NCBI GenBank assembly: GCA_009699875.1
Contig: WLNI01000001.1
Span: forward strand, 248,001-312,000
Reading direction: 5' to 3'
Source: Actinomycetota bacterium
GTDB taxonomy: Bacteria > Actinomycetota > Acidimicrobiia > Acidimicrobiales > RAAP-2
DNA length: 64,000 nt
Shown here: positions 35,740 through 44,650 of the stretch, in pieces
Position numbering within the stretch: the first letter of the stretch is position 1
Layout of the letters: each line of letters begins with the position of its first letter
The notes under the pieces: model-generated
What the model saw: only the letters and a program-made list of their open reading frames with translations
Databases searched by the model: none
Told to the model about the DNA's origin: nothing
Program-made: the position numbers and the translations under genes

Positions 35740-38535
35740 TTACGAACAGCCACTCGTCGTGCCACATGAACTGCAGACATAGCAGGAGCCTGCTCGTTGC
35801 ATCATGTCGCCACAGCTGTAGCAATAGGGTGCGTCTCGTTGTTCTGGACGAGCAAGTGTTGAAGGAGCGCTCGACATCTCAATGGGTTGCGCTGGCGCTT
35901 GGATCCCAACTGTCTCCGTCGACAACTCTTCAACACCTGGCAATGTTGGCTGCGTTCGCTCCGATGAGGAAAGTACCCCGAGCTCTTCGCGCTCGGCCAA
36001 GGTCAAGTAGTCCAATGCGAGGCGGCGGAACATGTAGTCCACGAGACTCGTCGCGATTCTCAGATCAGCATCATCGGTGATACCAGCAGGCTCGAAACGC
36101 ATGTTCGAGTACTTGCGAACGTACGTCGCCAGTGGAACGCCGTGCTGGAGACCAAGACTGATCGAGATCGAGAAGGCATCCATTATTCCAGCCAACGTCG
36201 AACCCTGCTTCGAGACCTTGATGAAGACCTCGCCAGGCCGGCCGTCTTCGTACTCTCCAACCGTGACGTATCCCTCGCAGTCGGCAACCCGGAACGAGAA
36301 CGTGCTTGACGCCCGTCGTCGAGGGAGTCGCTCTCGAACCGCACCCACCACAACCGCGTCACCCGCCGTTGCCTTGGCGTGTGCCAATGCATTTTCAAGT
36401 TCAGTGATTCGAGCTTGGAGGCCGCCAACGACGGGCTCATCGTCGTCATCCTTTTTCGTTGTCGAAAGAGGCTGCGCTACTTTGCAGTTATCGCGGTAGA
36501 TCGCTACGGCTTTGACGCCGAGCTGCCAGGCGTCAATGTGAATCTGTTCAATATCTTCAACAGATACATCTTCTGGCATGTTGACGGTCTTCGAGATCGC
36601 TCCAGAGATAAAGGGCTGTACTGCTCCCATCATCTTGACGTGACCCAAGTAGTGAATAGTGTTGTCGCCCATCGAACATGCAAAGACAGGAAGGTGCTCT
36701 GGCTTGATGTGAGGCGCACCGAGTATCGACATGTTCTCATTGATGTAGGCGACAATCTCCGCTGCTTCGCCATCGTTGTAGCCCAACTTACCGAGCGCTC
36801 GAGTCACCGTCTGATTGACGATTGACATTGTTCCTCCGCCGACCAACTTCTTTGTCTTGACAAGACCTAAGTCAGGCTCGACTCCAGTGGTGTCACAGTC
36901 CATCAGCAGACCAATGGTTCCCGTCGGGGCCAAGACCGTTGCTTGGGCATTGCGCACTCCGTGAGTCTCGGCCAGCTCAACTGCCTCATCCCATGCTTCT
37001 TGCGCTGCACAGAGCAGCTCGGTGGGGACAAGCTCTTCGTTGATTTCTGATGCAGCGGCTTGGTGCTTTCGGAGCACTCGCAACATCGGTTCCTGGTTCT
37101 CGTGGTAGCCCGCGTGTGGTCCCATACGAGACGAGGTCTTCGCACTTGTGGCATAGGCGTGACCGGTCATCAGAGCAGTCAGCGCTCCAGCCCATGCTCG
37201 TCCTGCATCAGAGTCGTAGGGCAAACCATTTGCCATCAACAACGCTCCGAGGTTGGCATAGCCAAGTCCAAGTTGACGGAACTTCACTGAATTCTCACCA
37301 ATAGGCTTGGTTGGGTAGTCGGCGTTGCCGACCAGAATCTCTTGAGCGGTGAAGACAACCTCAATCGCAGCCTTGTAGCCCTCAACATCAAACGTCTCTT
37401 CGTCATCAATGAACTTCATCAAGTTCAAGCTCGCGAGGTTGCACGCAGAGTTATCGATGTGCATGTACTCACTGCACGGATTCGACCCATTGATGCGATC
37501 TGTGTTCGACGAGGTGTGCCAGTCGTTGATTGTCGTGTCGAACTGCATCCCAGGGTCAGCGCACTCCCATGCTGCCTCTGCGAACTGGCGAAACAGTGCG
37601 CGGGCCTTCACGGTTCTCACGACCGCTCCATCTGCTCGAGCAATGAGATCCCAATCAGCATCATCCAAGACCGCTTGCATGAACTCATCGCTTACACGAA
37701 CCGAGTTGTTTGCATTCTGGTACTGAATCGAGGTGATGTCACTGCCATCAAGACTCATGTCGAATCCTGCATCTGCGAGTGCTCGGGCCTTCTTCTCTTC
37801 GTGGGCCTTGCACCAGATGAAGTGCTCGATGTCAGGGTGATCTACGTCGAGCATGACCATCTTGGCGGCACGACGAGTCTTTCCACCTGACTTGATCGTT
37901 CCTGCCGATGCATCAGCACCACGCATGAAACTCACTGGTCCCGACGCGGTACCACCACCGTTTAAGAGCTCTTCTGATGCTCGGATCTTTGAAAGATTGA
38001 CACCTGCTCCTGAACCACCCTTGAAGATCACGCCTTCTTCGGTGTACCAGTTCAGAATTGAACTCATCTTGTCTTCGACAGCGAGGATAAAACATGCACT
38101 GGCTTGCTGTGGAACGTCTTTGACGCCAATGTTGAACCAGACGGGAGAGTTAAATGCTGCTTTCTGGTGAATGATTAAGTGCTTGAGCTCATCGCTGAAG
38201 ACTTCGGCTTCTTCGTTGTCCACGAAGTAGCCATCCTTGATCCCCCATGCCGTGATGGTGTCGACCACTCGGTCTGCGACTTGCTTGAGCGAGGTCTCAC
38301 GCTCTGGGAGCCCGAGTGTTCCTCGAAAATACTTTTGGGCAAGAATATTTGTGGCGTTCACACTCCACGTTGAAGGAACTTCGACGCCGAGTTGCTCAAA
38401 GGCCACAGAACCGTCTCGGTAGTTCGTGATGCGGGAGTCTCGCTGCTCCCAGACAACCTCTTCGTAGGGATGAACCCCTTCGACGGTGAAGTGTCGACGG
38501 ATACCAATTCCTGTGCGCTGTGGTGCGATGGCCAT
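35740..38535 (-). CDS. nrdJ: Vitamin B12-dependent ribonucleoside-diphosphate reductase (class II)
   Basis: 931 residues. This enzyme makes deoxyribonucleotides, using adenosylcobalamin to start the radical. The finger-loop residues N-x-C-x-E are in SNPCSEYMH. The N-terminal redox Cys lies in ASACFIL, and the C-terminal Cys-rich tail (SCYVCSSCGTTSGCS) is the thioredoxin-reduced swinging arm. The length is normal. A near-consensus promoter and a tandem NrdR operator sit in the 279-base upstream region, so NrdR control is expected. No other ribonucleotide reductase is in the window. The ribosome binding site AGGGGAG precedes ATG 38535. Confidence 0.96.
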   Translation of the reverse strand: MAIAPQRTGIGIRRHFTVEGVHPYEEVVWEQRDSRITNYRDGSVAFEQLGVEVPSTWSVNATNILAQKYFRGTLGLPERETSLKQVADRVVDTITAWGIKDGYFVDNEEAEVFSDELKHLIIHQKAAFNSPVWFNIGVKDVPQQASACFILAVEDKMSSILNWYTEEGVIFKGGSGAGVNLSKIRASEELLNGGGTASGPVSFMRGADASAGTIKSGGKTRRAAKMVMLDVDHPDIEHFIWCKAHEEKKARALADAGFDMSLDGSDITSIQYQNANNSVRVSDEFMQAVLDDADWDLIARADGAVVRTVKARALFRQFAEAAWECADPGMQFDTTINDWHTSSNTDRINGSNPCSEYMHIDNSACNLASLNLMKFIDDEETFDVEGYKAAIEVVFTAQEILVGNADYPTKPIGENSVKFRQLGLGYANLGALLMANGLPYDSDAGRAWAGALTALMTGHAYATSAKTSSRMGPHAGYHENQEPMLRVLRKHQAAASEINEELVPTELLCAAQEAWDEAVELAETHGVRNAQATVLAPTGTIGLLMDCDTTGVEPDLGLVKTKKLVGGGTMSIVNQTVTRALGKLGYNDGEAAEIVAYINENMSILGAPHIKPEHLPVFACSMGDNTIHYLGHVKMMGAVQPFISGAISKTVNMPEDVSVEDIEQIHIDAWQLGVKAVAIYRDNCKVAQPLSTTKKDDDDEPVVGGLQARITELENALAHAKATAGDAVVVGAVRERLPRRRASSTFSFRVADCEGYVTVGEYEDGRPGEVFIKVSKQGSTLAGIMDAFSISISLGLQHGVPLATYVRKYSNMRFEPAGITDDADLRIATSLVDYMFRRLALDYLTLAEREELGVLSSSERTQPTLPGVEELSTETVGIQAPAQPIEMSSAPSTLARPEQRDAPYCYSCGDMMQRAGSCYVCSSCGTTSGCS

Positions 38536-38632
38536 TTCTGCAACTCCCCTGCTTGTTTCCCGATAGATTTCGCTTCATTCAACGACCTTTGAGTCGCTGA
38601 AGCCCCCTGTAGGTACCTATTTTGCCACAAAA

Positions 38633-38648
38633 CCACTACATGTTGTGG
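38633..38648 (-). promoter_or_regulatory. NrdR box 1 upstream of nrdJ
   Basis: CCACTACATGTTGTGG is palindromic and matches the NrdR consensus (ACACWATATATWGTGT) at 12 of 16 positions. It lies in the 5' leader region of nrdJ. Confidence 0.8.
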
Positions 38649-38663
38649 TCAAACAAAAAATGA

Positions 38664-38679
38664 ACTCAAGATGCTGTGG
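38664..38679 (-). promoter_or_regulatory. NrdR box 2 upstream of nrdJ
   Basis: ACTCAAGATGCTGTGG is a weaker match to the same consensus. Its centre is exactly 31 bases from box 1, three helical turns, the known tandem spacing of NrdR sites. It overlaps the predicted transcription start. Confidence 0.7.
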
Positions 38680-38681
38680 TT

Positions 38682-38710
38682 ATTACAGCACTGTAGTTAC
38701 ACGCTGTCAA
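38682..38710 (-). promoter_or_regulatory. nrdJ promoter
   Basis: On the minus strand, TTGACA (38705-38710), 17 bases and TGTAAT (38682-38687) form a near-perfect sigma-70 promoter. Transcription would start near 38675, inside NrdR box 2, giving a leader of about 140 bases. Confidence 0.75.
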
Positions 38711-38800
38711 TCATTTTCATCTTTGAAACACCCAGGTCAGAGGGTGTTCGCGAAAGTTAGCAATTTCCCCCCTCCCGGCTCTCCCCAACGGTCGCTCAAG

Positions 38801-38806
38801 TAGCCT
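38801..38806 (+). promoter_or_regulatory. Leaderless -10 element (TAGCCT) of glpK
   Basis: TAGCCT ends eight bases before ATG 38815. No ribosome binding site or clear -35 is seen. Confidence 0.35.
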
Positions 38807-38814
38807 CGTCGTCC

Positions 38815-40299
38815 ATGGCCCACGTGATCGCAATTGATGCCGGCACGAGCGGCGTCAGGGCTCTAGCCATCGACGAATCCGCCCAGGTCAGCCACATTTC
38901 CTATCGGGAACTCACCCAGTACTACCCCCAGCCCGGCTGGGTCGAACACGACGCCGGCGAGATATGGCGCTTCGTTCAAGAGACCCTTCTCGACGTCACC
39001 AGTCGACTGGCCGAGGATGGTCAAACGGTCAGCGCCATCGGCATCACGAATCAGAGAGAGACAGTGGTGGCGTGGGATCGAGACAGTGGGGCGCCACTGG
39101 CTCGAGCAATCGTGTGGCAGGACAAGCGGACCGCTCCACGCTGTGCATCCCTCCGTGACGCTGGTCACCTTGAGACCATCCGATCCACAACGGGATTAGT
39201 CCTCGACCCGTACTTCAGCGCCACCAAGATGCACTGGCTCCTCGATGAAGGATCGCTCAAGGTCACGCCCTCACTCGCACTCGGCACGGTGGACAGCTGG
39301 ATTCTCTGGAACCTGACGAACGGAGTCTTCGCAACTGATCTTTCCAATGCGTCTCGCACAATGTTGTGTGACATTGACACCGGGCAGTGGTCGCCCGAAC
39401 TGTGCGACCTCTTTGGTGTTCCACTTGACTCGCTGGCAGAGATCCGACCTTCATGTGGCCGCTTTGGCCAGGTTGCACATCTTGAACTTGAAGCGCTTCA
39501 CGGAGTGCCCATCAGTGGAATCTTGGGCGACCAACAAGCCGCTCTTTTTGGCCAGGCATGCTTTGCGCCAGGCATGGTCAAAGCCACCTATGGCACTGGA
39601 GCGTTCGTCGTACTGCAGGCTGGCACAACGCTGCCACCCATTAGCGAGGGTCTCTTAACAACCGTCGCGTGGGATTTAGGAGAAGGCAGCGGCGTCTCTT
39701 ACGCCATCGAAGGTTCTGCCTTTGTTGCTGGAGCCGCCATTCAGTGGCTTCGAGATGAACTGGGAATCCTGGGTGACGCTTCAGAGATTGAACCACTCGC
39801 TCGTAGCGTTTCGGGGTCTGATGGCCTTTCTTTTATACCTGCATTCGTCGGCCTTGGAAGTCCGTGGTGGGACGAAAGTGCACGCGGCGCGCTCATTGGC
39901 ATCACCCGTGGTTCAAACCGAGCTGCTTTGGCGAATGCCGTCATCGATGCAATGGCCTTTGAAGTGCGAGCGATTACTGATGCGATGCAGGCGGTCGCTC
40001 GGGACAATCTCGTTGAGCTTCGTGCTGACGGTGGAGCTGCGGTGATGGATCTCCTCTTGGAGCGTCAAGCAGATCAGTCTCGCCTTGACGTGGCGCGGCC
40101 AATCTCGCTTGATACCACCGCACGTGGGGCTGCGACAATTGCGGGCCTTGCTGAAGGTGTCTTTGAGTCATTGGAACAGCTCAGCAGCCTCTGGCACGTG
40201 CACTCGCGGTTTTCGCCTTCAAGGGATGCTGCGAGCGCCGACGCTGCCTATGCAACGTGGCTCCATGCGCTCGAGAAAACCCAGGACTGGGTCCGCTAA
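38815..40299 (+). CDS. glpK: Glycerol kinase
   Basis: A 494-residue FGGY-family kinase that phosphorylates glycerol. The N-terminal phosphate loop AIDAGTSGVRAL and the diagnostic ITNQRETVVAWDRDSG fit glycerol kinase. Further support comes from AIVWQDKRTAPRC, GILGDQQAALFGQ and GTGAFVV, while LRADGGAAVMDLLLERQADQ carries the FGGY signature region. The length is normal. No glycerol facilitator or glycerol-3-phosphate dehydrogenase is adjacent. The gene is divergent from nrdJ. The start lacks a ribosome binding site. Confidence 0.93.
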   Translation: MAHVIAIDAGTSGVRALAIDESAQVSHISYRELTQYYPQPGWVEHDAGEIWRFVQETLLDVTSRLAEDGQTVSAIGITNQRETVVAWDRDSGAPLARAIVWQDKRTAPRCASLRDAGHLETIRSTTGLVLDPYFSATKMHWLLDEGSLKVTPSLALGTVDSWILWNLTNGVFATDLSNASRTMLCDIDTGQWSPELCDLFGVPLDSLAEIRPSCGRFGQVAHLELEALHGVPISGILGDQQAALFGQACFAPGMVKATYGTGAFVVLQAGTTLPPISEGLLTTVAWDLGEGSGVSYAIEGSAFVAGAAIQWLRDELGILGDASEIEPLARSVSGSDGLSFIPAFVGLGSPWWDESARGALIGITRGSNRAALANAVIDAMAFEVRAITDAMQAVARDNLVELRADGGAAVMDLLLERQADQSRLDVARPISLDTTARGAATIAGLAEGVFESLEQLSSLWHVHSRFSPSRDAASADAAYATWLHALEKTQDWVR

Positions 40300-40402
40300 G
40301 CCCGCCACATGGTCACTCTGCGCCAATCATGAGCTCGAGAGACAGGGAGCATGGTGGTGATCCATACTGTTCAGAGAAACGATCTGGATAAAGGAGACCA
40401 CC

Positions 40403-41296
40403 ATGACAACGCAATGGACTACTGAGACTCTTCGAGAAGGTTTGGCCTTTGGGGAAGGTCCACGTTGGCACGACGGGCGTCTCTACTACTCGGACTTTTT
40501 TCGCCATGGCGTCTTTTCCATGCTTCCCGATGGCTCCGACGAACAGCTGGTCGCCGAGGTTGCCGGCCAACCTTCTGGGCTCGGCTGGATGCCCGACGGA
40601 TCCATGTTGATCGTCTCAATGACTGATCAAAAAGTTCTCCGTCGAGCAACAGATGGTTCGATCTCGGTGCATGCAGATATTTCAGAACATTGTGGCTATT
40701 GGGCGAACGACATGGTCGTCAGCAGTGACGGGACTGCGTACGTTGGCGACTTCGGCTTCAACTTGGACGCGTTCCTTCTTGAGCACGGCGTCGAAGGAGT
40801 CCTCACTCCCCCAGGGCCGCCGACTACCAACCTGTGTGTCATCGACCCACGTGGCGCAATCATTCAAGTTGTCGGCGAGATGGCCTTTCCAAATGGTCCA
40901 GTCATCACCCCCGATGGAGCAACATTGATTGTTGCCGAAACCATGGCGATGCGGCTGAGTGCGTTCGACGTCTCGAGCGATGGCACGCTTTCGAATCGGC
41001 GAGTCTTCGCTCAACTTGAGCTCGTTCCGGCAGACGGGATCTGCCTTGACGCCAACGGCGAGGTTTGGGTTGCAAACGCCTTAGCTCCTCAAGCTGTTCG
41101 CGTGAGAGAAGGTGGGGAGATTACCGGGATGGTCACCACGTCCCAAATCTGCTTTGCGTGCATGCTTGGAGGCGATGAACGCTCTACCTTATTCTGCATG
41201 ACCGCTCCTACTTCAGAAGCTGCCGTGGCCAGTCAAGGACTGAACGCCAAAATCGAAGCGGTTCACGTCGACGTACCCGGTGCGGGACGTCCCTAA
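40403..41296 (+). CDS. SMP-30/gluconolactonase-family hydrolase
   Basis: 297 residues of the six-bladed SMP-30 beta-propeller family, which are metal-dependent sugar lactonases. FGEGPRWHDGRLYYSD is the classic N-terminal blade with the metal-binding Glu. PTTNLCVIDP, FPNGPVITPDG and ADGICLDANGEVWVAN hold further propeller ligands (Asn and Asp). The natural lactone is not readable. A good ribosome binding site (AAAGGAG) precedes ATG 40403. The gene follows glpK after about 100 bases and may be transcribed with it. Confidence 0.9.
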   Translation: MTTQWTTETLREGLAFGEGPRWHDGRLYYSDFFRHGVFSMLPDGSDEQLVAEVAGQPSGLGWMPDGSMLIVSMTDQKVLRRATDGSISVHADISEHCGYWANDMVVSSDGTAYVGDFGFNLDAFLLEHGVEGVLTPPGPPTTNLCVIDPRGAIIQVVGEMAFPNGPVITPDGATLIVAETMAMRLSAFDVSSDGTLSNRRVFAQLELVPADGICLDANGEVWVANALAPQAVRVREGGEITGMVTTSQICFACMLGGDERSTLFCMTAPTSEAAVASQGLNAKIEAVHVDVPGAGRP

Positions 41297-41300
41297 CTTC

Positions 41301-42509
41301 TCAGCCTAATTTTGGCAGTGCTTTTTTGAGGTTACGGATCGACTGCGCGATTCTCTGTTCGTTTTCGATCAATGCAAAACGAACATGCCCGTCTCCTCCG
41401 GGGCCAAAGCCCACGCCTGGCGACGTGGCTACGTCAGCTTCTCTCACTAAGAACTTCGAAAGTTCGAGAGACCCCATGTCCTTGTAGGCCTCGGGGATTG
41501 GCGCCCAGACAAACATCGTTCCCTGCGGGGGAACGACGTCCCAGCCAATTCGAGTAAGCCCTTCACACAGGGCATTGCGCCGTTGTTGATAGATGTCGCA
41601 AATCTCTTTTGGATAATCAGGAACTTCATTCATTGCGACAATCGAGGCAATTTGAATGGGTTGAAAGGTTCCGTAGTCCAAGTAACTTTTCAGTTTGGTC
41701 AGCGCTGCAACTATTTCAGCATTCCCGACTAAGAAACCAGATCGCCACCCAGCCATGGAGAATGACTTCGTCAAGGTATAGAGCTCAACGGCACACTCTT
41801 TGGCCCCATCAACCTGGAGAATCGAAGGAGGTTGGTAGCCATCAAAGCCGATATCGGCATAGGCGAAGTCGTGAACCACAACAACCTCATGTTCTAAGGC
41901 AAATGCCACGAGGCGCTCCATAAACGCAAGGTCAACGCACGCCGTCGTTGGGTTGTGAGGGAAAGAAGCCACGATGACTCTTGGTTTTGGCCAGGCTTCA
42001 TCCCATGCGGTCAAGAGGCCTTCGAAGAACGCATCACCTGGCGAAGGCGCACCTTGACCTTCCAAACTCGGGTCGATCATACGAACTTGGTGGACTTGAG
42101 CCCCAGCAAAGAGCGGCGCATAGATGTGAATTGGATAGGAAGGCGAAGGGACGATGGCCGAGTCATCAGGTCCGAGAAGGACCCACATCAAGTGACTCAG
42201 CCCCTCTTTGGCCCCAATGGTGGCGACGACTTCGGTGTCAGGATCAATGGAGACGCCAAACTTTCGCTCGTAGAGATTTGAAATCGCTAGTCGCAGAGGT
42301 GGAATACCTCGAGAGGCGGAGTATCGGTGATTCTTCGGATTGCGAACGGCTTCGGCCAACTTCTCAACCGCGACGTCAGGTGATGGAAGATCGGGGTTCC
42401 CGAACCCCATGTCGATAACGTCTCGGCCTTCTTTTCGAGCAGCGGCCTTCAGGTCGTTGATGGCAGCGAAGACATAGGGGGGCAGATCGTTGATACGTCG
42501 GAAATCCAT
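41301..42509 (-). CDS. Class I PLP-dependent aminotransferase (AlaC-like)
   Basis: 402 residues of fold-type I aminotransferase. The PLP lysine is in LTKSFSMAGWRSGFLVGN, and HNPTTACVD and VHDFAYADIGFDGY hold the cofactor Asn, Asp and Tyr. The N-terminal RINDLPPYVFAAINDLKAAARKEG is characteristic of the AlaC/YfdZ group (glutamate-pyruvate aminotransferase) and relatives such as methionine or LL-diaminopimelate aminotransferases. Alanine synthesis is the best guess. The gene ends a long minus-strand operon, five bases after the LLM oxidoreductase. Confidence 0.9.
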   Translation of the reverse strand: MDFRRINDLPPYVFAAINDLKAAARKEGRDVIDMGFGNPDLPSPDVAVEKLAEAVRNPKNHRYSASRGIPPLRLAISNLYERKFGVSIDPDTEVVATIGAKEGLSHLMWVLLGPDDSAIVPSPSYPIHIYAPLFAGAQVHQVRMIDPSLEGQGAPSPGDAFFEGLLTAWDEAWPKPRVIVASFPHNPTTACVDLAFMERLVAFALEHEVVVVHDFAYADIGFDGYQPPSILQVDGAKECAVELYTLTKSFSMAGWRSGFLVGNAEIVAALTKLKSYLDYGTFQPIQIASIVAMNEVPDYPKEICDIYQQRRNALCEGLTRIGWDVVPPQGTMFVWAPIPEAYKDMGSLELSKFLVREADVATSPGVGFGPGGDGHVRFALIENEQRIAQSIRNLKKALPKLG

Positions 42510-42513
42510 GGGC

Positions 42514-43236
42514 CTAACCTACCGGCGATTCTCTCTCGTCTCGCGCTAGAGCACCGAGTAACTCAAGAGGGACCGGCCAGCCAACAACTGCCCAAGTCGC
42601 TCCGGCCTCATTTACTTGCGTGAGATGGGATCGAATATTCGAATGTTCCTCGGCCTGGTTATCGCTCTGGGGAAGGATCCCTGCCCACGTCACTTCCGTT
42701 CGCGTGGCTTGTTGGGCGAGCGCCTCGGGTGTTGCTCCCCACATGTTGACCGCAACCCGTTGTTCTTCGGCAAGCTTCATCGTGGCGTTCGCTCCACCTC
42801 CAACCCAGAGGGTCGAGACAATGTCCTTGAGGTGCGAGATGCAATGCACCAATGCTTCTCTTCGCTCGTCTGGAGACGCGAAGTCGATTCCGTAGGCATC
42901 ATTTTCGGCTTTGCTTAATTTATCCCCCGTCCCAAGTGCCGCAATAACTCGCCCAGGGCTCAATGCTTCCAAGGCTGCAAACTGAGAAATCAGGACGTTG
43001 TTCTCCACGAGGCCAATTCGCGCCACTAATGGACCGAGAAAGAGGCGAGGGTGTCGAAGCGAAATGGCCGCAAGAATTGGAAATGGAGCAAGGGCCGGCC
43101 GCTCAGGATTCCCCATGGGCCACAGATGGTCATAACAAAACACTCCGTCAATACCGTACGCCTCTGCCTCTTCGGCGACTCGAAGTGCTTCGTCAGCGGT
43201 GTCTCGAAATGTTGGGAGAATGACGCCGATCTTCAT
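42514..43236 (-). CDS. LLM-class flavin-dependent oxidoreductase (F420-type)
   Basis: 240 residues of the luciferase-like monooxygenase family. GVFCYDHLWPMG and the segment LFLGPLVARIGLVENNVLISQFAALEALSPGRVIAALGTG are the flavin or F420 barrel core. It is shorter than most family members (300 or more), so it may be a minimal or specialised form. The substrate is unknown. ATG 43236 follows GCAGGAGAG and overlaps the ROK kinase stop as ATGA, so the pair is translationally coupled. Confidence 0.85.
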   Translation of the reverse strand: MKIGVILPTFRDTADEALRVAEEAEAYGIDGVFCYDHLWPMGNPERPALAPFPILAAISLRHPRLFLGPLVARIGLVENNVLISQFAALEALSPGRVIAALGTGDKLSKAENDAYGIDFASPDERREALVHCISHLKDIVSTLWVGGGANATMKLAEEQRVAVNMWGATPEALAQQATRTEVTWAGILPQSDNQAEEHSNIRSHLTQVNEAGATWAVVGWPVPLELLGALARDERESPVG

Positions 43237-44213
43237 CTCTCCTGCCTCGCCCAAAGCGCCGCTCCACATGCGCCTGCTCGCTCCCCGAGAGATGCGGGGA
43301 CAACATCGATACCTGGATGACGATCTCCTCCTTCCAGCATTGTCTCAAGTGACCTCTTGATAAAGGGAAGTAGAAGTGGGATCTCGTTGGAGAGTCCCCC
43401 GCCAAGAACAACACACGTCGGGTCGAGAACCGCCGAGAGGTTGGCGATACCTCTCGCCACCCACCAGCCCACTTCGGCGAGGACCACAAGTGCTTCTTGA
43501 TTACCGGCTCGAGCCGCACGTGTCAGCGCTTCCCCATTTACGCTTGCCCTCTCGCCCCCGTTGTACGCAATCACCGAGTCAAGATGACCCGAGGCCAGCG
43601 ACTCTTCGACAAGTCGCGCAATTCCCGTGCCCGAGGCATAGCGCTCCCAACAACCATTCGCCCCACACGGACATGGTGGCCCATCAATATCAAGCACCAT
43701 ATGACCAACTTCACCGGCAAAACCATTCCCTCCTCGCAAGAGCTCACCGTTCGCGATAATCCCAGCGCCAATACCCGTGCCGAGGGTCACCATCACCATG
43801 TGGTGATGACCCTGACCCGCCCCATACTGATACTCGGCCAACGCCGCAAAGTCCGCATCGTTTCCAACACTGACCTTCGAATCGAGAAGCTTCGTCAGTT
43901 CTTTTTGAAACGAAACCCCAGAACAACTTTGCAGATGAGGTCCGTAGATCAAGACACCTTCAAGACTCACCATGCCAGGAACGCCAACTCCAAGAGGAAT
44001 GTCGCCAAGGGTGAGGCCGAGTTCAAGGTGAAGGTCTCGCACCATGGTCGTGACTTCGCTCAGCACGCTCTCTCCACCGTCTCGAATCGTGCGTTGTGGT
44101 GTCTGCACCTTCTGCTCCGCGACAACAGAGCACTCACTGTTCATGATGACGCCCAACATCTTGGTTCCCCCGATATCAATACCGAGTGCCAACCCCTCAG
44201 GGTTGGCCGTCAC
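43233..44213 (-). CDS. ROK-family glucokinase
   Basis: 326 residues. The phosphate motif GIDIGGTKM is at the N-terminus. The zinc-binding ROK signature is CPCGANGCWERYASG, preceded by GEVGHMVLD. This marks a cytoplasmic ROK sugar kinase, most likely glucokinase, making glucose-6-phosphate. It starts with GTG, overlapping the SRPBCC gene stop as GTGA. The neighbours (PimB'-like glycosyltransferase, SRPBCC protein) suggest sugar supply for envelope glycolipids, though that link is inference. Confidence 0.9.
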   Translation of the reverse strand: MTANPEGLALGIDIGGTKMLGVIMNSECSVVAEQKVQTPQRTIRDGGESVLSEVTTMVRDLHLELGLTLGDIPLGVGVPGMVSLEGVLIYGPHLQSCSGVSFQKELTKLLDSKVSVGNDADFAALAEYQYGAGQGHHHMVMVTLGTGIGAGIIANGELLRGGNGFAGEVGHMVLDIDGPPCPCGANGCWERYASGTGIARLVEESLASGHLDSVIAYNGGERASVNGEALTRAARAGNQEALVVLAEVGWWVARGIANLSAVLDPTCVVLGGGLSNEIPLLLPFIKRSLETMLEGGDRHPGIDVVPASLGERAGACGAALWARQER

Positions 44214-44650
44214 CGCAGTGACTCCGCCCTTGCCTTTAGTTCACGCAGGGCAGTCGCTTGAATACGACCTTGGGCCCGTGATTTCACAAAGCCCGGGATA
44301 GGGACACGAAGTGCAACTTCTAAGTGATACGTCACTTCAGTTCCACCCTTGACGCCAGAGAAGGCGTACTTCCCATCGAGAACTGACGTGAGATCACCTT
44401 CAGTCAACTTCCACTCCAACTCTTCAGGCGCATGGGTGTAGTCGTAGAGCAACGTATACGTCGTGGAGCGCCCAAAGGCTGCAGCCCGAAATGTGACTCG
44501 GAGAGCTCGGCCAAGTCCGTCTCGCTCGTCGACCGTGACTTGCTTTATGTCCGAGACCCACTCGGGGTACCGCTCAATATCAGCGGCAACTTCGTAAATC
44601 TCTGCGGGCGAGGCGTTGACGAGAATTTCCTCAGTCGTTTGATCTGCCAT
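44210..44650 (-). CDS. SRPBCC-family (polyketide cyclase/START-like) protein
   Basis: 146 residues of the START-like fold. ASPAEIYEVAADIERYPEWVSDIKQVTV is the classic N-terminal block, and the C-terminal helix (FVKSRAQGRIQATALRELKARAE) closes the cavity. Such proteins bind hydrophobic ligands; the function is unknown. ATG 44650 with an AGGAGG ribosome binding site is chosen, discarding the open frame up to 44776. The gene overlaps the end of the PimB'-like gene by 20 bases and the ROK start by four, so it is tightly coupled. Confidence 0.88.
   Translation of the reverse strand: MADQTTEEILVNASPAEIYEVAADIERYPEWVSDIKQVTVDERDGLGRALRVTFRAAAFGRSTTYTLLYDYTHAPEELEWKLTEGDLTSVLDGKYAFSGVKGGTEVTYHLEVALRVPIPGFVKSRAQGRIQATALRELKARAESLR

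Noticed and set aside
38536-38675. Cobalamin riboswitch in the nrdJ leader
   Set aside because: I looked for a B12 box and its flanking stems and saw none; the leader is explained by the NrdR boxes and a ribosome binding site.
43497-44261. Open frame of 254 codons opposite the ROK kinase gene
   Set aside because: It is antisense to a gene with an intact ROK signature; the translation has no motif.
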